From: Inquilinus limosus_F
GTDB lineage: Bacteria; Pseudomonadota; Alphaproteobacteria; DSM-16000; Inquilinaceae
NCBI RefSeq assembly: GCF_051487185.1
Contig: NZ_JAHVDK010000036.1
Location: 17,396 to 81,395 of the forward strand
DNA length: 64,000 nucleotides
Reading direction: 5' to 3'
Positions within the stretch are counted from its first letter, which is position 1, and every line of letters starts with the position of its first letter. Positions 50,343 through 59,000 of this stretch are shown in pieces. The notes below the pieces were generated by a model. It searched no databases, had not been told where the DNA came from, and saw only the letters and a list, made by a program, of their open reading frames with translations. The position numbers and the translations under genes were made by a program.

Positions 50343-50357
50343 GTTCGTGTTTTGTTC
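50343..50357. promoter_or_regulatory. Possible LexA (SOS) box, GTTC-N7-GTTC
   Basis: GTTC at 50343-50346 and GTTC at 50354-50357 are separated by seven mostly AT bases (GTGTTTT). On the minus strand this reads GAAC-N7-GAAC, the direct-repeat operator of alphaproteobacterial LexA. It lies in the spacer upstream of the minus-strand 58-residue/DUF1643 genes. In 64 kb about two such matches are expected by chance, so the intergenic position is the main support. Confidence 0.4.
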
Positions 50358-50431
50358 TAGTCGAAATCGGCATTCGAGTCGAGTCCGGAGGATGCCTCCG
50401 AAGCCTTAGAACGCGCACGGACTCGGCTGCA

Positions 50432-52333
50432 TCAGAAGCGCACAGCGAGACGTCCGGTCACGGCATAGTCGTCGCCGCCGTCGCGGCCCAGCGTGGTCTC
50501 GCCGCCGATCTGCGCCGTCACCGCCGGGATCAGCCGGATGGCGACGCCGCCGGCCAGCCGGCCATAGGCGCCGCCGGACGCCTCGACCTTCTGGATGCGC
50601 TCGACATCCGGCACGGTGACGAGAGCGGTGGCGATCGAGCGGTCGCCATCCAGCAGGTCGCCCTCGACCGTCAGCTCGAGATGCGGCGTAACCACGGCGG
50701 TGCCGGCCTCGAACCGGGCGGCGGCGGCGATCCCGGCGCTGCCGATCAGGGCCTCGGCCGTCTGGCCCTCCACCGTCATGTCGAGGCCGGGGGCGCCGGA
50801 TTCGGAATAGCGGTCGATCTCCACCCGCGAATAGCGCAGGCCGAGGATCGGGCCGAAGGTGAAGGCGTCGACGGCGAAGCGGTAGCCGGCCCGGCCGAAG
50901 ACGCTGAGGCTGTTGCCGTCCGGGTCGGCGGAAGCGCGCAGCTGCGGCACATAGGTCCGGCGCTCCAGCTCGTAGCTGTCGAAGCCGTAGGCGACGCCGG
51001 CGCCGCCGAACAGCGCGCCGTCGTCATAGCCGGCCACGGCGCCGATCCGGACGGAGCTGTAGTCGACCGTTCCCCAGCCCCGGTCGAGATCGGCATCGCC
51101 GGTGTCGTAGGCGGCGACGACGCCCAACGTCACCCGATCGACCGGCCGCACCGTGACGCCGCCGGTGATCGAGGTGACGCCGTAGTCGAAGCCGGTGGCG
51201 CCGCGGTCGAAGCCCTGGCTGCCGAAGGCGCGCTGCAGGGTGAGGAAGCCGTCGACCGGCCGGTCCGCAGGGTCGGGGGCGCCGGCCAGCATCGGACTGC
51301 CAGTCGCGTCGCTGCTGCTGATCGCGTCCGTGGCCCGGCGCAGGAAATTGTCGCTGGCCAGCAGGGCGAGCCCGGCCTGCGCGCCGATCGTTGTGGGCGC
51401 CATCAGCGTGTCGGCGGCATATTGCGCCAGCAACTGGTGCCCCAGCGCGGTCGGGTGCACGCCGTCCCAGAACAGCCGGCTCTCCGGATCGCTGCAGACC
51501 GATCCGGGCGTGACATAGGAGGGCAGGGAGGTCGCGCTGGCGACGCAGGCCTCGGTGACGTTGCCGAAGCCGAAGCGGGCCGGGTCGGCCAGCACGGTCT
51601 TGAGGCCGGTGGCGAAGTCGGCCACCATGATCTGGACGTCCAGCTCGCGCGCCAGCGCGCCCATCTGCCGGTTCAGCGCCTCGGCGTGGCCAGTGGACAG
51701 GGCGCTGGCCAGCGCCTGGCCGGCGGTGCCGCGGAAGGACGGGGTGGCGCCGAGATCCGGCACGTTCGGCACCAGGATCGTCTTTGCCCCGGCCGCGGCC
51801 AGCCGGCGGATGTCGGCCTCGATGTTGCCCACCGTCCGCGCCACCTCGGCCTGCAGCCCGGTCGGCGACGGCGTGCCGCCCAGCCAGGCGAAGTAGTCGT
51901 TGGCGCCGCCATACAGGATCACCAGCTCGGAGGCGCCGAAGCGGCCGCCGGTTCCGGTATAGGCGTCGATCTGGTCGCGGATGCCGGGCAGGGTGATGCC
52001 GCCCTGCGCCAGCAGCGGGTTGGCGATGTTGCCGCTGTCGGTCTCGGCACCGCCGACGGCGAAATTGCGGCCCGGCTCGGCGTCGAGGCCCAGCAGGCCG
52101 GGCAGGCGTTCGGCATAGGTCGGGCCGTTCGAGAAGCGGGCATCGAAATAGGGCGGCGACACCGGGAAGCGCAGCGGGAAGGCCGGGTTCTGCTGCTGGA
52201 TCAGCCCCGGGATCCGGCCGCGGTCGCTCAGGCTGTCGCCGAACACGGCGATGGAGGAATAGGGCTCGTCGGCCCGGGCCACCGCAGCCGGAACCGCGAC
52301 GGCCAGCAGCGCCATCGCCACGCAACGCTTCAT
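50432..52333 (-). CDS. GDSL-type lipase/esterase autotransporter
   Basis: A 633-residue type V secreted enzyme. A signal peptide (MKRCVAMALLAVAVPAAVARA, cleavage about 21) precedes an SGNH hydrolase domain. The nucleophile is in VFGDSLSDRG, the block III glycine/asparagine in ILYGGANDYF, and the Asp-His pair in FWDGVHPTALGH. From about residue 375 an autotransporter beta-barrel follows (FDYGVTSITGGVTV... GRLAVRF) ending in phenylalanine, as outer-membrane proteins do. It is displayed on or released from the cell surface, like EstA or PlpD-type esterases. The start is ATG 52333 with GGGGGGA upstream. A short palindrome, GTCAGA-GTCG-TCTGAC, lies about 20 bp before the start. Confidence 0.93.
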   Translation of the reverse strand: MKRCVAMALLAVAVPAAVARADEPYSSIAVFGDSLSDRGRIPGLIQQQNPAFPLRFPVSPPYFDARFSNGPTYAERLPGLLGLDAEPGRNFAVGGAETDSGNIANPLLAQGGITLPGIRDQIDAYTGTGGRFGASELVILYGGANDYFAWLGGTPSPTGLQAEVARTVGNIEADIRRLAAAGAKTILVPNVPDLGATPSFRGTAGQALASALSTGHAEALNRQMGALARELDVQIMVADFATGLKTVLADPARFGFGNVTEACVASATSLPSYVTPGSVCSDPESRLFWDGVHPTALGHQLLAQYAADTLMAPTTIGAQAGLALLASDNFLRRATDAISSSDATGSPMLAGAPDPADRPVDGFLTLQRAFGSQGFDRGATGFDYGVTSITGGVTVRPVDRVTLGVVAAYDTGDADLDRGWGTVDYSSVRIGAVAGYDDGALFGGAGVAYGFDSYELERRTYVPQLRASADPDGNSLSVFGRAGYRFAVDAFTFGPILGLRYSRVEIDRYSESGAPGLDMTVEGQTAEALIGSAGIAAAARFEAGTAVVTPHLELTVEGDLLDGDRSIATALVTVPDVERIQKVEASGGAYGRLAGGVAIRLIPAVTAQIGGETTLGRDGGDDYAVTGRLAVRF

Positions 52334-52423
52334 GAGCAATCCCCCCGGATCGGTCAGACGACTCTGACGATAGGGCGGCAATGCTACACGCTGACGGTCA
52401 CCCGCACACAGGAAGAAGGCTGC

Positions 52424-53752
52424 CTAAAGTCCGGCAATGGCGGCACACTCCCGGATCAGCGCCGCGCGGGCGGGGGGCAGGCCCTCCGCCGGCCACGGCT
52501 CCAGCCCCAACTGGCGGCGCCCCAGCTCGGTCAGGTCGGCCTCGGTGCCGCGGCCGCGATAGGCCTTCTCGCGATGCTCGGGCGAGAAGTCGGGCGGGGT
52601 CTCGCCGGCCAGGAAGCGGGCCCGCTGCCGGGCCGCGTATTCCGCGTTCTTGGCGCAGAGCGGGCCGGCGCCGATGAACATGACGTTGGAATAGTTCGTG
52701 CCGCGATGCTCGTCCTCGACCCCGTGGATGCAGTCGGGGTGCCACCACACCGTGTCGCCCGGCTCGGCAGTGGGAATCGAGATCTTGGCGTCGATCAGCG
52801 GCTGGTGCCATTCCGGCAGGATCGCCTGCGCCTTGCCGCGGGCGGCGCCGCAGATCAGATCCTCCGGCACGTCGTCGCGCAACGGCCGCAGCAGCAGATA
52901 GGCGATCGAGTGCTTGATCATCGGCACCACCTGCAGCGTGCCGTCGTTCCGGCCCTGGCCGGTCAGGGCCAGCCAGCCCTGATAGGCGCGGAAGAAGGTG
53001 CTGGTGTTCGGCGCCGGGAACTCGCGCGCCTCGACCCGGAACTCGCCGTCGAACGGATCGTGCCGCTCCCAGTCGCCGCTGAAGACGTGGCGGTAAACGC
53101 GGCGGTATCCGGGGTCGAGCCAGCGCTCGATCGAGCCGCCATCCATATGTGGCGACAGGCCCAGCGTGGTGTCGCCCGGCTGGCGCCGGCGCACCCGGTC
53201 GGCATAGGTGACCTCGCGGTCCGGGTCGAAGAACATTCGGCCGGCCGTCGCCTCGTCGCCGGTGTCGCAGAACCGCCAGAGCCGGTTCATGAAGCGCCGG
53301 GCCGCGGCCATGTTCGGATGCTGCCGGGCCTCGACCTGCGGCCGCGACCAGTAGATGGCGAAGATCTGCGGCGTCTTGGCGCTCAACCCGCCGAAATATT
53401 TCTGCAGGTTGCCGTCGTCCTTCTGGTCGGCATAGCCGTTGCCGTCGATGTACTCCGCGACTTCGTCGTTCCAGCGGGTGATCTGGTCCCGGTCGACCGT
53501 GCCGCGGATCAGCGCCGCGCCGCGGCGTCGGATCTCCGCCATCTGGTCGGCGGAGACCCTGTTCTCGACGATGTCGGCGAAGCGGACCACCGGGACCGGC
53601 GACCGGTCCTTGGCGTCGGCCTCGCGGATCGCGTCGGCCTCGCGCCGGACCGCATCCTCCAGCCGCCGCCAGACCCCGGCGACGTCGCCGATCGCGCTGC
53701 GCAGCTCCCGCTTCACCGCGCGGATCTGCGCGGCGTCATCGATCTCGGTCAT
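52424..53752 (-). CDS. DUF1479 (YbiU-like) protein, probable Fe(II)/2-oxoglutarate-dependent oxygenase fold
   Basis: A 442-residue protein of the DUF1479 family, related in fold to cupin-type oxygenases. A likely metal triad is H-x-D in LSPHMDGGSIERW and a distal His in DCIHGVEDEHRG. The conserved arginine region is FIGAGPLCAKNAEYAARQ. Family members are found in fungi and proteobacteria with unknown substrates. The stop-to-start distance to the upstream SRPBCC gene is 3 bp, so it belongs to the four-gene operon 56266-52424 (Tm-1-like, TIM-barrel, SRPBCC, DUF1479). It could hydroxylate the substrate processed by those proteins. The start is ATG 53752. Confidence 0.85.
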   Translation of the reverse strand: MTEIDDAAQIRAVKRELRSAIGDVAGVWRRLEDAVRREADAIREADAKDRSPVPVVRFADIVENRVSADQMAEIRRRGAALIRGTVDRDQITRWNDEVAEYIDGNGYADQKDDGNLQKYFGGLSAKTPQIFAIYWSRPQVEARQHPNMAAARRFMNRLWRFCDTGDEATAGRMFFDPDREVTYADRVRRRQPGDTTLGLSPHMDGGSIERWLDPGYRRVYRHVFSGDWERHDPFDGEFRVEAREFPAPNTSTFFRAYQGWLALTGQGRNDGTLQVVPMIKHSIAYLLLRPLRDDVPEDLICGAARGKAQAILPEWHQPLIDAKISIPTAEPGDTVWWHPDCIHGVEDEHRGTNYSNVMFIGAGPLCAKNAEYAARQRARFLAGETPPDFSPEHREKAYRGRGTEADLTELGRRQLGLEPWPAEGLPPARAALIRECAAIAGL

Positions 53753-53755
53753 GGC

Positions 53756-54196
53756 TCAGCCGCCGAAGCGCTGTTTCAGCGAGTCGAAGCCGGCCTGGAA
53801 CACTCCCTGGCCGATCAGCTTGCGCATCGCCGCCTCGTTCTCGGCCGACACGTCGAACTCGGCGGTCCATTCGGCATAGCTGCGGTTGCCGTCGGTGACC
53901 GGCAGCAGGCGCAGCGTGGCGACGTAGTTCTCGACCGGCATAGGCGATTCCAGGATCGAATAGCGGACCCGGTGCTCGGCGTCGGAGAGCGCCAGCAGCT
54001 TCTCGCGGATCAGGCCGCCGCCGCCGGCCAACTCCATGCTGCGGATGCAGCCGATGCGGTCGGGATCGCCGCCATCCTCGACCTTGCTGCTGGCGATCGC
54101 TGGATGCCAGTCGGGCAGGCCATTGAAGTCCCGGATCGCCTGCCACAGGGTCTCGACCGGGGCATTGATCACGCTGCTGGTGGTCACTCGGATCAT
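53756..54196 (-). CDS. SRPBCC-family (polyketide cyclase/START-like) protein
   Basis: A 146-residue helix-grip protein. The motifs are MIRVTTSSVINAPVETLWQAIRDFNGLPDWHP (beta1-alpha1 of the fold), IGCIRSMELAGGGGLIREKLLALSD, and a C-terminal helix FQAGFDSLKQRFGG. Such proteins bind hydrophobic small molecules and can act as cyclases or carriers. It lies in the middle of the operon, 23 bp after the TIM-barrel gene and 3 bp before the DUF1479 gene. The ligand is unknown. Confidence 0.88.
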   Translation of the reverse strand: MIRVTTSSVINAPVETLWQAIRDFNGLPDWHPAIASSKVEDGGDPDRIGCIRSMELAGGGGLIREKLLALSDAEHRVRYSILESPMPVENYVATLRLLPVTDGNRSYAEWTAEFDVSAENEAAMRKLIGQGVFQAGFDSLKQRFGG

Positions 54197-54219
54197 GCTC
54201 GCATCTCCTGGTTGGGACG

Positions 54220-55050
54220 TCAGAACGAGACCTGCTTGAAGGCGCGGGTCTGGGCGGTCAGGGCCTGCTCGGTCGGCAGCCGCTCCATCGAGCTGGCACC
54301 GTAGAAGCCGTGGCAATGTTTGCAGCGCTGCAGGACGTAAGCCGCGTCCTCCGGCATCGCGATCGGCCCGCCATGGCACAGCACGATGATATCCGGGCGC
54401 ACGGCCAGCGCCGCCTCGGCCCATTCGTCGATCAGCCGGACGCAGTCGTCCAGCGTCCTGGCCGTCTCGGCGCCGATCGCGCCGCCGGTGGTCAGGCCCA
54501 TATGCGGCACGATGATGTCGGCCCCGGCCTCGGCCATCGCCACCGCCTGCTCGGCCGAGAACACATAGGGCGTGGTCAGCAGGTCCAGGGCATGGGCGCG
54601 GGCGATCATCTCGACCTCGAGGCCATAGCCCATGCCGGTCTCCTCCAGATTCTGGCGGAACACCCCGTCGATCAGCCCGACGGTCGGGAAGTTCTGCACC
54701 CCGGCGAAGCCCATCGCCTTCAGCTCGGCCAGGAAATGGTCGGTCAGCAGGAACGGGTCGGTGCCGTTGACCCCGGCCAGCACCGGGGTGTGCTTCACCA
54801 CCGGCAGCACCTCGCGCGCCATCTCGACCACGATCTCGTTGGCGTTGCCATAGGCCAAGAGGCCGGCCAGCGAACCGCGGCCGGCCATGCGGTAGCGGCC
54901 GGAATTGTAGATCACGATCAGGTCGATGCCGCCGGCCTCCTCGCATTTGGCCGAGAGGCCGGTGCCGGCGCCGCCGCCGACGATCGGCTCGCGCCGTTCG
55001 ACCATGCGGCGAAACTTGGTCAGGAGGTCGGCTCGGGCAAAGCGAGTCAT
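54220..55050 (-). CDS. TIM-barrel protein of the phosphoenolpyruvate hydrolase-like family
   Basis: A 276-residue protein with a PEP-hydrolase/TIM-barrel signal-transduction type sequence: PIVGGGAGTGLSAKCEEAGGIDLIVIYNSGRYRMAGRGSLAGLLAYGNAN at the start, VLAGVNGTDPF, and GFAGVQNFPTVGLIDG. In fungi and plants the same domain is fused to a Tm-1-like (UPF0261) domain, as in the tomato Tm-1 virus resistance protein. Here the Tm-1-like domain is the next gene upstream, 10 bp away. The enzymatic activity in bacteria is unproved. The start is ATG 55050. Confidence 0.9.
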   Translation of the reverse strand: MTRFARADLLTKFRRMVERREPIVGGGAGTGLSAKCEEAGGIDLIVIYNSGRYRMAGRGSLAGLLAYGNANEIVVEMAREVLPVVKHTPVLAGVNGTDPFLLTDHFLAELKAMGFAGVQNFPTVGLIDGVFRQNLEETGMGYGLEVEMIARAHALDLLTTPYVFSAEQAVAMAEAGADIIVPHMGLTTGGAIGAETARTLDDCVRLIDEWAEAALAVRPDIIVLCHGGPIAMPEDAAYVLQRCKHCHGFYGASSMERLPTEQALTAQTRAFKQVSF

Positions 55051-55060
55051 GGCGGCGTCC

Positions 55061-56266
55061 TCAATGATCGGCGATGGCGCGGAACTCGCGCACCAGCGCG
55101 GTGGCGAACTCCGGGTCGTTGATGGCGTGGGGCAGGCGAACCAGCCGGCGGTTCGGGGTCTGCTGCACCGTCGCCTCCAACGCCTGGAACAGTGCCTGGT
55201 CGGCGGCCGGGTCGTGGAACGGCTTGCCCGGCGTGTCGAGCAGCGACACGCCGCCCTCCGGGATCAGGAAGCGGACCGGCCCGTCCATCCGGTTCAGCTT
55301 GGCGCCGATCCAGCGGCCCATCTCGACATTCTCCTCCACCGTCGTCCGCATCAGCGTCACCTGCGGATTGTGGACGTAGAGGTTCCGCTTCAGGAAGCGC
55401 TCCGGCACCGTCTCCATGGCGCCGAAATTCACCATGTCGAGCGCGCCGCAGGAGGCGACATAGGGAACGCGGGTGCGGATGATGCTGTCGAACCGGTCCT
55501 CGCCGGCCGGGAACACGCCGCCGAACAGCAGATCGCAGATTTCGGTGGTGGTGATGTCGACGACGCTGCCGATCAGGCCGGAATCGACCAGCTTCTCCAT
55601 CGACTTGCCGCCGGTGCCGGTGGCGTGGAAGACAAGGCAGTCGTACTCGCCCTCCAGCGCCTGGCGCACCTGCTCGACGCAGGGGGTGGTGACGCCGAAC
55701 ATGGTCAGGCCCAACGCCGGCTTGTCGGCGTCGCTCCTCGGCGCCGGATGCGCCACCATCCCGGCCAGGGCGTGGGCGGCGTTGCCCAGCACGGCGCGGG
55801 AGATGCGGTTGATCCCGGCCACGTCGGTCACCGAATACATCATCATGATGTCGGCCGGCCCGACATAGGGCGCGATATTGCCAGAGGCGACGGTCGACAC
55901 CATGACCTTCGGCACCCCGACTGGCAGGTCGCGCAGCGCCGGGGTGATCAGCGCGGTGCCGCCGGAGCCGCCGAGGCCGACCGCGCCGGCCACATCCGTC
56001 CGGCTGCCCAGGAAGCCGCGCAGCGCCGCGGCCATCGCCGCCACCGCCCGGCCGCGGTCGTCGACGAACACCGCGTCGGCGCCGTCGGGATGATGCAAGG
56101 CCACCTCGCGCGCCGTCACATCGACGGGAATGCCCTTGCCGGGCCCGTTCGGTCCGGTGCCGACATCGACCAGCACCGCCGGAACGCCGCGCGCCTCGAT
56201 CAGCCCCTTCACATAGGCCAGCTCGTGGCCCTTGGTGTCGCAGGTCCCGATGACATAGGCCTTCAT
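55061..56266 (-). CDS. Tm-1-like (UPF0261) ATP-binding domain protein
   Basis: A 401-residue protein. The N-terminus MKAYVIGTCDTKGHELAYVKGLIEARGV and the glycine-rich GAVGLGGSGGTALITPALRDLPVG are the UPF0261 hallmarks. FHATGTGGKSMEKLVDSGLIGSVVDITTTEICD and IPEGGVSLLDTPGKPFHD complete the two Rossmann-like halves. In the tomato Tm-1 protein this domain binds ATP and, with the TIM barrel, blocks viral replication. In bacteria its role is metabolic but unknown. It heads the operon, with ATG 56266 after AAGGATG, and is divergent from a glyoxalase-fold gene. Confidence 0.93.
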   Translation of the reverse strand: MKAYVIGTCDTKGHELAYVKGLIEARGVPAVLVDVGTGPNGPGKGIPVDVTAREVALHHPDGADAVFVDDRGRAVAAMAAALRGFLGSRTDVAGAVGLGGSGGTALITPALRDLPVGVPKVMVSTVASGNIAPYVGPADIMMMYSVTDVAGINRISRAVLGNAAHALAGMVAHPAPRSDADKPALGLTMFGVTTPCVEQVRQALEGEYDCLVFHATGTGGKSMEKLVDSGLIGSVVDITTTEICDLLFGGVFPAGEDRFDSIIRTRVPYVASCGALDMVNFGAMETVPERFLKRNLYVHNPQVTLMRTTVEENVEMGRWIGAKLNRMDGPVRFLIPEGGVSLLDTPGKPFHDPAADQALFQALEATVQQTPNRRLVRLPHAINDPEFATALVREFRAIADH

Positions 56267-56439
56267 GGCGCATCCTTCCCTGAGGGTCGCCGGCGTCCCC
56301 GCGCCGGTTCTTGCCTCCGGTTGTCGCGCCATGGCGGCCGCGAGGCAAGGGAGGAGGAAAGGTTCGGTCTTCTTTCGTCCGACAATCCGGGTCTATGCTG
56401 ATGCCAATGACTCGAGGCAGCCCAGCCGGGAGAGCGCCC

Positions 56440-56850
56440 ATGACCAGCCTGACGCGCCTGGACCACGTCAACATCTGGACCGCGGACATGAAGCGGCTGA
56501 TCCGCTTCTATCGCGATGCGCTCGGCCTCGAGCCGGGGCCGCGCCCTGACTTTCCCTTCCCCGGGGCCTGGCTCTATCTCGGCGATCAGGCAGTGGTGCA
56601 TCTGGTCGAAGTGAAGGAACAGCTGCATCCGGAGCAGGTACAGCTGTCGCATTTCGCCTTCCAGAGCAGCGGCGATCTGGACGACTTCCTGGTCCATCTG
56701 AAAGGCCTCGGCATCGAGACCAAGCTCGGCCGGCCGCCGCGCAGCGGTCTGGTCCAGGTCAATTTCCACGACCCGGACGGCAACCACATCCATGTCGACT
56801 TCCGGGACGGGACCACGCCGGACCTGGTGCCGTACCGGGAAACCGCCTAG
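56440..56850 (+). CDS. Glyoxalase/bleomycin-resistance (VOC) family protein
   Basis: A 136-residue VOC-fold protein. Metal ligands are expected at H8 in RLDHVNIWTADMKRLIRFYRDALGLE, in LSHFAFQSSGDLDDF, and at the late glutamate or aspartate of NFHDPDGNHIHVDFRD. The vicinal oxygen chelate fold includes lyases, dioxygenases and antibiotic-binding proteins. It starts at ATG 56440 and is divergent from the Tm-1-like operon. No partner gene follows within an operon; purU is 130 bp downstream with the same orientation. Confidence 0.88.
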   Translation: MTSLTRLDHVNIWTADMKRLIRFYRDALGLEPGPRPDFPFPGAWLYLGDQAVVHLVEVKEQLHPEQVQLSHFAFQSSGDLDDFLVHLKGLGIETKLGRPPRSGLVQVNFHDPDGNHIHVDFRDGTTPDLVPYRETA

Positions 56851-56980
56851 GCCCGCCCCCGCGTCGGCCCCAGGCATCCGGCCGTCGCAATCAAGCCTCA
56901 GCCGCGGGCCGCTCCCGTGCTAGGTGTCGGTCATGGATTCACGGCCGGTCCGCCGGCCCCAGCGAGACGACGCGGCACCC

Positions 56981-57835
56981 ATGGCGAAACGGCTGATCCT
57001 CAAGCTCTCCTGCACCGACGTTCCCGGCATCGTCGCCCGGATCTCGGATTTCCTGTTCCGCTCCGGCCTCAACATCCTCGAGAGCGCGCAGTTCTTCGAC
57101 CGCGACACCGGCCGCTTCTTCATGCGGGTGGTGGCCGAGGCGGTGGAGGGCGCGGTCGACCTCGACGCGCTGCGCGAAGGCTTCGGCCCGATCGGCAGCG
57201 AATACGGCATGGGCTGGGAGATCCATGACGCCGACCGCAAGGTCCGCGCCCTGATCATGGTGTCGAAGTTCGACCACTGCCTGAACGACCTCTTGTACCG
57301 GGTGCAGATCGGGGCCCTGCCGCTCGAGATCCCGGCCGTAGTCTCGAACCACCGCGACAGCTATCAGCGGGTCGCCGCCGCCGGCATCCCGTTCCACTAC
57401 CTGCCGGTGACCCGGGAGAACAAGGCGCAGCAGGAGCGGCGGCTGATGGAGCTGGTGGAGGAGGAGGCGATCGATCTCGTCGTCCTCGCCCGCTACATGC
57501 AGGTGCTGTCCTCCGACCTGTGCCGGCGGATGGAGGGGCGGGTGATCAACATCCACCACTCCTTCCTGCCCAGCTTCAAGGGCGCCAAGCCCTACCACCA
57601 GGCCCATGCCCGCGGCGTCAAGCTGATCGGCGCCACCTCGCACTACGTCACCGACGACCTCGACGAGGGGCCGATCATCGACCAGGACGTGACCCGGGTC
57701 GACCACACCGCTTCGGCCGAGGACCTGGTCGGCATCGGCCGCGACGTGGAGAGCGTGGTGCTGGCCCGCGCGCTGAAGTACCACGCCGAGCACCGCGTGC
57801 TGCTGAACGGCGCCAAGACCGTCGTCTTCAAGTGA
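56981..57835 (+). CDS. purU: Formyltetrahydrofolate deformylase
   Basis: A 284-residue enzyme releasing formate from 10-formyl-THF to balance the one-carbon pool. An N-terminal ACT domain (LILKLSCTDVPGIVARISDFLFRSGLNI, 1-85) precedes the hydrolase domain. This carries KFDHCLNDLLYRVQIG, VINIHHSFLPSFKGAKPYHQA (with the catalytic His in IHHSFLPSF) and the catalytic-loop aspartate in GPIIDQD. The ATG at 56981 gives the standard length; ATG 56933 would add 16 non-conserved residues. It lies 80 bp before a strong promoter that serves the next operon. Confidence 0.94.
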   Translation: MAKRLILKLSCTDVPGIVARISDFLFRSGLNILESAQFFDRDTGRFFMRVVAEAVEGAVDLDALREGFGPIGSEYGMGWEIHDADRKVRALIMVSKFDHCLNDLLYRVQIGALPLEIPAVVSNHRDSYQRVAAAGIPFHYLPVTRENKAQQERRLMELVEEEAIDLVVLARYMQVLSSDLCRRMEGRVINIHHSFLPSFKGAKPYHQAHARGVKLIGATSHYVTDDLDEGPIIDQDVTRVDHTASAEDLVGIGRDVESVVLARALKYHAEHRVLLNGAKTVVFK

Positions 57836-57851
57836 CCGGTCCTCGCCCGGT

Positions 57852-57895
57852 TTGACAGCGGCCTGCCTCTGCCATTAACTTAACTATAAAGTTAA
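57852..57895 (+). promoter_or_regulatory. Predicted promoter and AT-rich operator of the beta-propeller/MoaD operon
   Basis: TTGACA (57852-57857), a 17 bp spacer and TTAACT (57875-57880). Overlapping the expected start is the perfect inverted repeat TTAACT-ATAA-AGTTAA (57880-57895), strikingly AT-rich for this genome. A repressor bound there would block transcription. No regulator gene is next to it. The ribosome-binding site GGGGGAGG follows at 57903-57910. Confidence 0.65.
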
Positions 57896-57915
57896 ATGTC
57901 ATGGGGGAGGCCGCA

Positions 57916-58998
57916 ATGGCGGAGCGAGTTCTCGTCCTGGTCGGCACCAAGAAGGGCGCCTTCATCGCCGAGAGCGACCCGGCGCGGCGGTCGTGGCGGC
58001 TGCGCGGCCCGTTCTGCGAGACCTGGCCGATGAACCATGTCGTCGCCGACCCGGCGACCGGCGCGATCTACGGCGCCGGCGGCAACGAATGGTTCGGCCC
58101 GGCGGTATGGAAGTCGACCGATCTCGGCGAGACCTGGTCCCATTCCAGCGAGGGGCTGGCCTATGCCGAGGGGCAGGAGCCGATCAAGGCGGTGTGGAGC
58201 CTGGCCTCGCGCAACGGGCGCCTCTATGCCGGTGTCCAGCCGGCGGGGCTGTTCACCAGCGACGACGGCGGTCAGTCCTGGACCCATGTCGAGGGACTGC
58301 AACGCCACCCGACCCGGCCGGAGTGGAGCCCGGGCGGGGCCGGGCTGATCCTGCACTCGCTGGTGCTGCATCCCGATGACCCGAACCAGATCTGGGTCGG
58401 CATCTCCGCCGCCGGGGTGTTCCACACCGCCGATGGCGGCGAGTCCTGGGAGACCCGCAACCGCGGCACCCGCGCCGATTTCCTGCCGGAGGACCAGAGA
58501 TATCCGGAATTCGGGCAATGCGTGCATTGCCTGGTGATGGCCTCCGGCAAGCCGAACCGGCTGTACCAGCAGAACCACTGCGGCATGTACCGCAGCGACG
58601 ACGGCGGCCGCAGCTGGGAGAGCATCGAGGCCGGGCTGCCCTCCAGCTTCGGCTTCCCGGCCGCGGCCCATCCGCGCGATTCGGAGACGCTGTTCCTGCT
58701 GCCGCTCAACGGCGACATCAAGGGCCGCTACGTGCCGGACGCCAGGGCCGCGGTCTGGCGCACCCGCGACGGCGGCGCCAGCTGGCAGGACCTGCGCCGG
58801 GGGCTGCCGCAGGAGAACGCCTATTTCGGTGTGCTGCGCCAGGCCATGGCGACCGACCGGCTGGACCCCGCCGGGGTCTATTTCGGCACCTCGGGCGGCG
58901 CCCTGTTCGCCAGCGCCGATGAGGGCGAGAGCTGGGATTGCGTCGCCCAGCACCTGCCCTCGATCCTGTCGGTCGAGACGCTGGTGGTCGACCGGTAA
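57916..58998 (+). CDS. Beta-propeller protein (BNR/sialidase-like, VPS10/sortilin-type repeats)
   Basis: A 360-residue soluble protein without signal peptide. Asp-box/BNR repeats recur: KSTDLGETWSHSSEG, TSDDGGQSWTHVEG, HTADGGESWETRN, RSDDGGRSWESIE, TRDGGASWQDLRR and ASADEGESWDCV. They predict a six-bladed or similar propeller. Annotation pipelines call such proteins exo-alpha-sialidase, but the catalytic arginine triad of sialidases is not evident. The N-terminus MAERVLVLVGTKKGAFIAESD is typical of this cytosolic group. The start is ATG 57916, 5 bp after GGGGGAGG. It is followed after 2 bp by a MoaD/ThiS-like gene, so the two products probably interact. Confidence 0.88.
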   Translation: MAERVLVLVGTKKGAFIAESDPARRSWRLRGPFCETWPMNHVVADPATGAIYGAGGNEWFGPAVWKSTDLGETWSHSSEGLAYAEGQEPIKAVWSLASRNGRLYAGVQPAGLFTSDDGGQSWTHVEGLQRHPTRPEWSPGGAGLILHSLVLHPDDPNQIWVGISAAGVFHTADGGESWETRNRGTRADFLPEDQRYPEFGQCVHCLVMASGKPNRLYQQNHCGMYRSDDGGRSWESIEAGLPSSFGFPAAAHPRDSETLFLLPLNGDIKGRYVPDARAAVWRTRDGGASWQDLRRGLPQENAYFGVLRQAMATDRLDPAGVYFGTSGGALFASADEGESWDCVAQHLPSILSVETLVVDR

Positions 58999-59000
58999 CC

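Noticed and set aside
50339..54304. A 1321-codon open frame on the plus strand
   Set aside because: It is antisense to the GDSL esterase, DUF1479, SRPBCC and TIM-barrel genes, which have clear family motifs. The translation is low-complexity Ala/Gly/Arg sequence without domains, the usual shadow frame of very GC-rich genes.
57916..58998. True exo-alpha-sialidase
   Set aside because: Asp-box repeats are present but the arginine triad and nucleophile tyrosine of sialidases are not evident, and there is no signal peptide.
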